Below are positions 59,197 to 64,000 of a stretch of DNA of 64,000 nt, in pieces. The notes under the pieces were generated by a model. The model was not told the DNA's origin and did no database searches. It saw only the letters and a program-made list of their open reading frames with translations. How positions within the stretch are numbered: the first letter of the stretch is position 1; every line of letters starts with the position of its first letter. The stretch comes from Brevundimonas sp. GTDB lineage: Bacteria > Pseudomonadota > Alphaproteobacteria > Caulobacterales > Caulobacteraceae. The DNA is taken from assembly GCF_019636155.1 (NCBI RefSeq), contig NZ_JAHBYB010000008.1, positions 62,001-126,000 of the forward strand. The letters run 5' to 3'. Position numbers and translations under genes: made by a program.

Positions 59197-60281
59197 CGCC
59201 GGGTCTCCTGCGGCACATGCCGGGCGAACCAGTCGGCGACCGTCTCCAGCCCCCGCTGGCGCAGATTGCGCTCCAGATGGGTCCACATTCGCGGCATGAA
59301 GGCGGCGTATCGCGGCTTGCCGTCGCGCATGATCAGCCGGGCGAAGACGCCCAGGATGCGCGCTTCGTTCAGGGCCGCCAGACCGGCGTAGTCCTGCATG
59401 AAGGCGGCCCGATCGACCCCGGGACGCAGGGCGAAATAGTGATCCAGCGCCGCCGCTTCCAGCGCGGGCGACACGTCGCGCCGCGCGTCTTGAAGCAGGG
59501 AGTGCAGATCCCACGACGGGTGCGCCCGCACCGCGTCCTGGAAGTCGATCATGCCGACGCGCGCAGGCCCCGACCGTTCCGGCAGCCAGATCAGGTTCTC
59601 GGCGTGATAGTCGCGGTGCGCCACGACGCTGGCCCCGGCCGCGCCGCGTTCGACCACCAGCGCCCAGGCCGCGCGCCAGTCGGTGATGGCGTCGGCGTCA
59701 AAGGACAGTTCGGGCCTCAGTTTCGGCATCCATTCCACGAACAGATCGGCCCCACCCTGCAGCGCCGTCTGGTCATAGGTCAGCAGGGGCCAGTCGCCGC
59801 CGGGACCGTGCAGAACGTCCGGCGTCGGCGCATCATGAATGACCGCCAGGGCTTCAACGGCGGCCAGATACAGAGGCGTCTCGTCCGCGCCGTCTTCGAT
59901 CACCCGCGCGAACAGGGCGTCGCCGAAATCTTCCAGCACCGCCAGACCCGCCTCGGCGTCCAGGGCGATGATGTCCGGCGCCGACAGGCCCAGGGATGTC
60001 AGATGGGCGGCCACCGCCGCGAAGGCCTCGATCCGCCCGGCCGAGAGGCGGGCGACGGCGTTCCAGCCCTCGGCCCGGCGCTGGTCCGGGGACCAGGCCG
60101 GATCGCAGGGCCGGCTCTCGGCCGCCGGTGGCTGGTCCATCAGCATCAGGGTGCGGCCGTCCGGCGTGGTCAGCCGCTCATACCGCCGGGTCGAGGCGTC
60201 GCCGGGCAGGGGCGCGCGCGGGGCATCGCCCAGGCCGGCGGCGGTCAGGAAGTCCAGGCGTTGGCGTTCGCGGTCAGACAT
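59193..60281 (-). CDS. amgK: N-acetylmuramate/N-acetylglucosamine kinase AmgK
   Basis: A 362-residue aminoglycoside-phosphotransferase-fold kinase that phosphorylates MurNAc and GlcNAc at the anomeric position. The N-lobe is near STRRYERLTT and LMLMDQPP, the catalytic loop is HRDYHAENLIWL near 223, and the metal motif is IDFQDAVRAHPSWDL. AmgK and MurU together rebuild UDP-MurNAc from recycled wall sugars. It overlaps tsaE by 8 bp upstream and murU by 4 bp downstream, so translation is coupled. The combined context gives high confidence in the assignment rather than a generic phosphotransferase. Confidence 0.9.
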   Translation of the reverse strand: MSDRERQRLDFLTAAGLGDAPRAPLPGDASTRRYERLTTPDGRTLMLMDQPPAAESRPCDPAWSPDQRRAEGWNAVARLSAGRIEAFAAVAAHLTSLGLSAPDIIALDAEAGLAVLEDFGDALFARVIEDGADETPLYLAAVEALAVIHDAPTPDVLHGPGGDWPLLTYDQTALQGGADLFVEWMPKLRPELSFDADAITDWRAAWALVVERGAAGASVVAHRDYHAENLIWLPERSGPARVGMIDFQDAVRAHPSWDLHSLLQDARRDVSPALEAAALDHYFALRPGVDRAAFMQDYAGLAALNEARILGVFARLIMRDGKPRYAAFMPRMWTHLERNLRQRGLETVADWFARHVPQETRR

Positions 60282-60732
60282 GCAGATCCTTCAGCCTCTG
60301 TTCCCAGTCGCCTGCGCCGGAAACGGTCGCACGGCGCCCGTCGCCCTGGGCGGCCAGGGTGATGATCAGCGGTTCGACCCCCAGCCATGCGGCCGGATCG
60401 TCACCCAGCCGTTCGGGCCATTCGATCAGCACGGCGCCCCGATCCAGCGCCTCGTCCAGGCCGATCTCGACCGCCTCTTCCGGCCGGGTCAGGCGATACA
60501 GGTCGAAATGGGCGATGGGCGGCTCTGACTCATAGAATTGCACCAGGGTGAAGGTCGGGCTGGGCACGTCTTCGTCCGGCGTGGTCAGGGCGCGGATCAG
60601 GCCGCGCGCCAGGGTCGACTTGCCCATGCCCAGCGGTCCGTAGAGCAGCACGACATCGCCGGCCGCCAGCAGGGGCGCCAGGGCCGCGCCCAGCCGCGTC
60701 GTCGCCTCGGCGTCCGGCAGGTCCGCGATCAT
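60274..60732 (-). CDS. tsaE: tRNA threonylcarbamoyladenosine ATPase TsaE
   Basis: A 152-residue P-loop ATPase required, with TsaB, TsaC and TsaD, for the t6A modification at position 37 of ANN-decoding tRNAs. Walker A is GPLGMGKST (32-40), where most TsaE proteins have G-D-L-G-A-G-K-T; the change is conservative. SPTFTLVQFY near 67 and the catalytic region HFDLYRLTRPEEAVEIGLDEAL are typical. It sits between the acyltransferase (4-bp overlap) and amgK (8-bp overlap). Its partner genes tsaB and tsaD are outside the window. Confidence 0.93.
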   Translation of the reverse strand: MIADLPDAEATTRLGAALAPLLAAGDVVLLYGPLGMGKSTLARGLIRALTTPDEDVPSPTFTLVQFYESEPPIAHFDLYRLTRPEEAVEIGLDEALDRGAVLIEWPERLGDDPAAWLGVEPLIITLAAQGDGRRATVSGAGDWEQRLKDLHV

Positions 60733-61568
60733 GCGAACTCCGCATCCGGCTGGGCCGGCAGGACGCGCTCGGTGAAGGCCTTCAGGGCGTAGGTCGCGCG
60801 CGCCGGGTCGATGTCCAGCCGCGACGGCGGGATCGGCAGGCCGACCGTCAGGCGAAAGGCCTGTTTCTTCTTGTTCAGCATCTCGTGGAACAGGGTCACG
60901 TCCCGCAGTTCGCGCGAGAACCGGTCGAACAGGTGGAACAGGCGCGAATAGGGGCCGCTGACGTGGATCGGCACGATGGGCGCCTCATATTTGCGCGCCA
61001 ATGAGGCGGCGGTGGTGGCCCATTCCGGATCGGTCAGAGACCCGTCGCGCCCCACCCGCGCCAGCCGTCCGGCCGGGAACATGACCACGCAGCGCTCGGC
61101 CTCGAAGGCGGCCTTGGCGGCGGCCAGGGTGGCGCGGGTCTTTTCGCGCGTGCGTTTCTCGACCACCCATTCGACAGGGATCACCGCCTCGCCCAGCCGC
61201 GGCGAGACCCGCAGCGCGTCGGCGTTGGCGAAATAGATGCTGTCGGTGCGCCGCTTCCTCAGGCCCGCGAAGACGGCCACCCCGTCCGCGATCCCGGTCG
61301 GATGGTTGGCCACGACGATGCAGCGGCCGGCCGTCGGCACGCGGTCCAGGTTCAGCGCCGACACCTTCAGGTCCAGCAGGTTCGCCACATGATCCAGGGC
61401 GTCCCGGCCGGACAGATCGGCGATGGCGTCGGCCATGGCGCGGGCCTGGCGATAGCCCAGCAGGCGATACAGCCCCGGCCGCACCAGGGGCCACAGGATC
61501 GAGCCGGTCAGGCGCGGCGCCCGCTCGGCGATCAGCACGTCGACGATGTGGGGCGAGGCGGGCATCAT
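60729..61568 (-). CDS. Lysophospholipid acyltransferase family protein
   Basis: A 279-residue PlsC-like acyltransferase. The catalytic block is VVANHPTGIADGVAVFAGL (residues about 92-110), an N-H-P-x-G-x-x-D form used by hemolysin-type and ornithine-lipid-type members. The second motif FPAGRLARVG near 170 is the G-x-R lipid-binding site, and IVPIHVSGPYSRLF follows. It would transfer acyl groups onto lysophospholipids, ornithine lipid or lipid A precursors. Two adjacent ATGs (61566-61568 and 61563-61565) can start it. The 4-bp overlap with tsaE suggests an operon with the repair and recycling genes. The substrate is unknown. Confidence 0.85.
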   Translation of the reverse strand: MMPASPHIVDVLIAERAPRLTGSILWPLVRPGLYRLLGYRQARAMADAIADLSGRDALDHVANLLDLKVSALNLDRVPTAGRCIVVANHPTGIADGVAVFAGLRKRRTDSIYFANADALRVSPRLGEAVIPVEWVVEKRTREKTRATLAAAKAAFEAERCVVMFPAGRLARVGRDGSLTDPEWATTAASLARKYEAPIVPIHVSGPYSRLFHLFDRFSRELRDVTLFHEMLNKKKQAFRLTVGLPIPPSRLDIDPARATYALKAFTERVLPAQPDAEFA

Positions 61569-61682
61569 GCCCGCCGGTTGTCGCCGCTGGCGCGGCCGGG
61601 GGCAAGCGGCTTTGCGGGCGGAGCGGGGCGGTGCTACGCCTGGCGCCGACGCCGTTTTCGCCGCGCGAAAGGATCGCCCCGC

Positions 61683-63806
61683 ATGACCCGCCTGAACCGC
61701 CTGCTGACCAGCCTGTCCGCCGTCGCCCTGATCGCCGCCGCCGCCCCGGCCCTGGCCCAGCCCGCCGCGCCCGCAGCCGCAGGAGCCCAGGCGCAGAGCC
61801 AGGCTCGAGCCCCCTTCACCTATCAGGACATGATCGGCCTGAACCGGCTGGCGGATCCCCAGGTGTCGCCGGACGGCAAATGGGTGATCTATTCGGTCAC
61901 CACCACCGACATGGACGCTAACCGCCGCACCAACCATGTCTGGATCCGTGGCCTGGACGGATCGGCCGAGCCGCGCCGCCTGGCGATCTCGGACGGCGGC
62001 GCCAACACCGCCCGCTGGGGTTCGGACGGGCGCATCTATTTCCTGTCGGGCCGGTCCGGCTCCAGCCAGGTCTGGCGCGCCGAGGCGGACGGGACCGGCG
62101 CGGCCCAGGTCACGGACCTGCCGACCGACGTCAACGCCTATCGCCTCAGCCCCGGCGCCGACCGGGTCCTAGTGTCCCTGGCCGTCTATCCCGACGCGGC
62201 CGACCTGAACGCCTCAGTCCAGCGCGGCCAGGAGGCCGGCGAGCGCAAGTCGACCGGCATGGTCTATGACCGGATGTTCGTGCGCCACTGGGATACGTGG
62301 AACGACCACACCCAGAACCATCTGTTCGCCGTCTCGATCGGCGCGGACGGGCATGCCTCGGGCGAGGCGGTCTGGGTCACGAAGGGATTCGACGGGGATA
62401 CGCCCTCCAAGCCGTTCGGCGATGAGAGCGAGTTCACCTTCACCCCCGATGGCCGCGGCGTGGTCTTCTCGGCGCGCGAGGCCGGGGCCAGCGAGCCCTG
62501 GAGCACCAATTTCGACCTCTACCGCACCGATCTGTCCGGCGGCGACCGGTTCGAGAACCTGACCGAAGACAACAAGGCCTGGGACACCGGCCCGGTCTTT
62601 TCTCCCGACGGCAAGACGATGGCTTATCGCGCCATGGCCCGGCCGGGGTTCGAGGCGGACCAGTTCGCCATCATGCTGCGCGACATGGCCACCGGTCAGG
62701 TCAGCCGCGTCGCCCCGCAATGGGACCGTTCGGCCGACACCCTGCAATGGTCGGCGGACGGCCGGACCCTCTATGTCACCGCCGGGGACGTGGGCCAGGG
62801 CCGTATCTTCGCCGTGGACGTTCAAAGCGACCGCGTGGTGCCGATCACCGGCCCGGGTCATGTCTCGGCCTTCGGTCTGACGCCGTCGGGCATCGTCTTC
62901 GCTCAGGACAGCCTGCAAACCCCCTCGGACCTGTGGTTCAAGACCTATCGCGGCCGCGAGATGCCACGTCGCCTGACACAGGTGAATCCGTCGCTAGACG
63001 CCATGGCCTTCGGCGAGGCGGAACAGTTCACCTTCGCCGGCTGGAACGGCGAGACGGTGCACGGCTATGTCATCAAGCCGGCCAACTATGTCGAGGGCCG
63101 GAAATATCCGGTCGCCTTCCTGATCCACGGCGGGCCGCAAGGGTCGTTCGGCAACAGCTGGTCCTTCCGCTGGAACCCGTCGTCCTATGCGGGCGCGGGC
63201 TATGCGGTGGTGATGATCGATTTCCACGGCTCGACCGGCTACGGCCAGGCCTTCACCGACGCCATCAGCCAGCACTGGGGCGACCGCCCCCTGGAAGATT
63301 TGCAGAAGGGCTGGGCCCACGCCCTGTCGGCCTACGGCTTCCTGGACGGCGACCGGGCCTGCGCCCTGGGCGCCTCCTACGGCGGCTATATGATCAACTG
63401 GATCGCCGGCAACTGGCCGGGGACCTTCAAATGCCTGGTCAACCACGACGGCGTCTTCGACATCCGCGGCATGGGCTACGGCACCGAAGAGCTGTGGTTC
63501 ACCGAGTGGGAATACGGCGGCACACCCTATGAGAACCCGGAAGGCTACGAGCGCTTCAACCCGGTCCATCACGTCGCCAACTGGCGGGACCCGATGCTGG
63601 TCGTCCAGGGCGACCGCGACTTCCGCATCCCCACGGCCCAGGGCCTGTCGACCTTCACCGCCCTGCAGCGGCGCGGGATCGAAAGCCGGCTGATCGTCTT
63701 CCCCGACGAGAACCACTGGGTGCTGAAGGCGCAGAACAGCCTGCAGTGGCACAATGAGGTGTTCGGCTGGCTGGATCGTCACATCGGCGAGGCGTCGCAG
63801 CCCTGA
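61683..63806 (+). CDS. Secreted S9 family (prolyl oligopeptidase-like) peptidase
   Basis: A 707-residue periplasmic S9 peptidase (dipeptidyl-peptidase or acylaminoacyl-peptidase type). A signal peptide (MTRLNRLLTSLSAVALIAAAAPALA) is followed by an N-terminal beta-propeller (about 45-440) with repeats such as PQVSPDGKWVIYSV and PVFSPDGKTMAYRA. The C-terminal alpha/beta hydrolase has the nucleophile in GASYGG, the acid in QGDRDFRIP and the histidine in ENHWV. The oxyanion loop is LIHGGPQGSFG. It probably degrades small peptides for uptake. It is divergent from the acyltransferase gene (114 bp). A hairpin follows the stop codon. Confidence 0.92.
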   Translation: MTRLNRLLTSLSAVALIAAAAPALAQPAAPAAAGAQAQSQARAPFTYQDMIGLNRLADPQVSPDGKWVIYSVTTTDMDANRRTNHVWIRGLDGSAEPRRLAISDGGANTARWGSDGRIYFLSGRSGSSQVWRAEADGTGAAQVTDLPTDVNAYRLSPGADRVLVSLAVYPDAADLNASVQRGQEAGERKSTGMVYDRMFVRHWDTWNDHTQNHLFAVSIGADGHASGEAVWVTKGFDGDTPSKPFGDESEFTFTPDGRGVVFSAREAGASEPWSTNFDLYRTDLSGGDRFENLTEDNKAWDTGPVFSPDGKTMAYRAMARPGFEADQFAIMLRDMATGQVSRVAPQWDRSADTLQWSADGRTLYVTAGDVGQGRIFAVDVQSDRVVPITGPGHVSAFGLTPSGIVFAQDSLQTPSDLWFKTYRGREMPRRLTQVNPSLDAMAFGEAEQFTFAGWNGETVHGYVIKPANYVEGRKYPVAFLIHGGPQGSFGNSWSFRWNPSSYAGAGYAVVMIDFHGSTGYGQAFTDAISQHWGDRPLEDLQKGWAHALSAYGFLDGDRACALGASYGGYMINWIAGNWPGTFKCLVNHDGVFDIRGMGYGTEELWFTEWEYGGTPYENPEGYERFNPVHHVANWRDPMLVVQGDRDFRIPTAQGLSTFTALQRRGIESRLIVFPDENHWVLKAQNSLQWHNEVFGWLDRHIGEASQP

Positions 63807-63831
63807 TCGGTCAACCAAGCCGGGCCTGAAG

Positions 63832-63863
63832 CGTTAGGTCTCCTTCACGGAGACCCGACGTTT
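63832..63863 (+). terminator. Terminator-like hairpin after the S9 peptidase
   Basis: GGTCTCC (63837-63843) pairs with GGAGACC (63849-63855) around TTCAC, with a possible lower CGT/ACG extension (63832-63834 and 63858-63860) and TTT afterwards. It lies 26 bp past the S9 stop codon. The T tract is very short, and the right arm also serves as the candidate leader of the next gene. Confidence 0.55.
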
Positions 63864-64000
63864 GGCCAGGACGCTGAAAGACCGACTGAATTGGCGCGCC
63901 TTCCATGAGAAGGCCCTGGTCCCGGCCGGCGCCTGGGCGCGGAGCGGGCGCGACTGGGTGCGGGAAAGCGATCCGGTCTACACCAGCTTCCGTCGGCCCG
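63862..64000 (+). CDS. Unidentified gene, 5' part (runs off window)
   Basis: An open frame begins with TTG at 63862-63864 (GGAGACC RBS-like sequence about 8 bp upstream) and continues to the window edge. It encodes LARTLKDRLNWRAFHEKALV and then more charged residues (RSGRDWVRESDPVYTSFRR). Third positions are almost all G or C, which supports coding in this frame, and the competing ATG frame at 63905 has poor codon use. The protein is too short to recognise. The start may lie elsewhere. Confidence 0.45.
   Translation, partial: MARTLKDRLNWRAFHEKALVPAGAWARSGRDWVRESDPVYTSFRRP

Noticed and set aside
1-64000. CRISPR arrays, insertion sequences, prophage, tRNA or rRNA genes
   Set aside because: No regularly spaced direct repeats of CRISPR size, no transposase or integrase frames and no cloverleaf or rRNA-like sequence were seen on reading the window.

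Overview
The window is 64 kb of very GC-rich, densely coding chromosomal DNA, with a strong preference for G or C in third codon positions. The gene set and gene order fit a Caulobacteraceae alphaproteobacterium, most likely Brevundimonas or a close relative. The evidence is a regB/regA pair divergent from a SCO1/senC gene, an mmcB gene preceded by a GTTC-N7-GTTC alphaproteobacterial LexA operator, alphaproteobacterial AddAB, the AmgK-MurU cell-wall recycling pair, an ornithine decarboxylase next to a deoxyhypusine-synthase-like protein, and REP-like intergenic repeats. The genus is inferred from remembered protein similarity and no search was run. I see no rRNA, tRNA, CRISPR array, insertion sequence or prophage.

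Layout. 1-8 kb: 5' part of a glutaryl-CoA dehydrogenase, a DUF6356 protein, an SDR-phhB pair, a small membrane protein, the ubiquinone genes ubiE-ubiB, a secreted protein and a class A penicillin-binding protein. 8-13 kb: an alpha/beta hydrolase, a Rieske oxygenase, then SCO1 divergent from the redox two-component system regB-regA, which ends in a strong intrinsic terminator. 13-22 kb: mmcB, a DUF2007 protein, the 2-oxoglutarate dehydrogenase genes sucA-sucB, a YciI protein, a small GIY-YIG nuclease beside a 154-bp inverted repeat, and clpB. 22-29 kb: a serine hydrolase, a prohibitin-like membrane protein, an FAD monooxygenase with a DUF4893 lipoprotein, a hybrid histidine kinase and a DUF4167 protein.

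29-37 kb: a phosphonate/phosphate uptake operon, phnC-phnD-phnD/E-pstS, in which the second PhnD is fused to the PhnE permease. It is followed on the other strand by polyamine genes (ornithine decarboxylase and a DHS-like enzyme) separated by a second repeat element. 37-45 kb: a small acidic protein; an overlapping trio of lipoprotein, apparently catalytically dead PhoN-like phosphatase and beta-helix protein; prmC; a BrkB-family membrane protein; a TadE/TadG-like pair; and an M23 peptidase. 45-52 kb: a ydbH-ynbE-ydbL cell-envelope operon, folC and a secreted protein. 51-62 kb: a long leftward operon of acyltransferase-tsaE-amgK-murU-addB-addA-trxA. 62-64 kb: an S9 peptidase and the start of a gene that leaves the window.

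Most of the window is core metabolism, envelope maintenance and repair. The least ordinary parts are the PhnD-PhnE fusion, the pseudo-phosphatase trio, the GIY-YIG gene beside its repeat, and several unexplained short repeats and palindromes near promoters. No defence island or obviously new system is visible.
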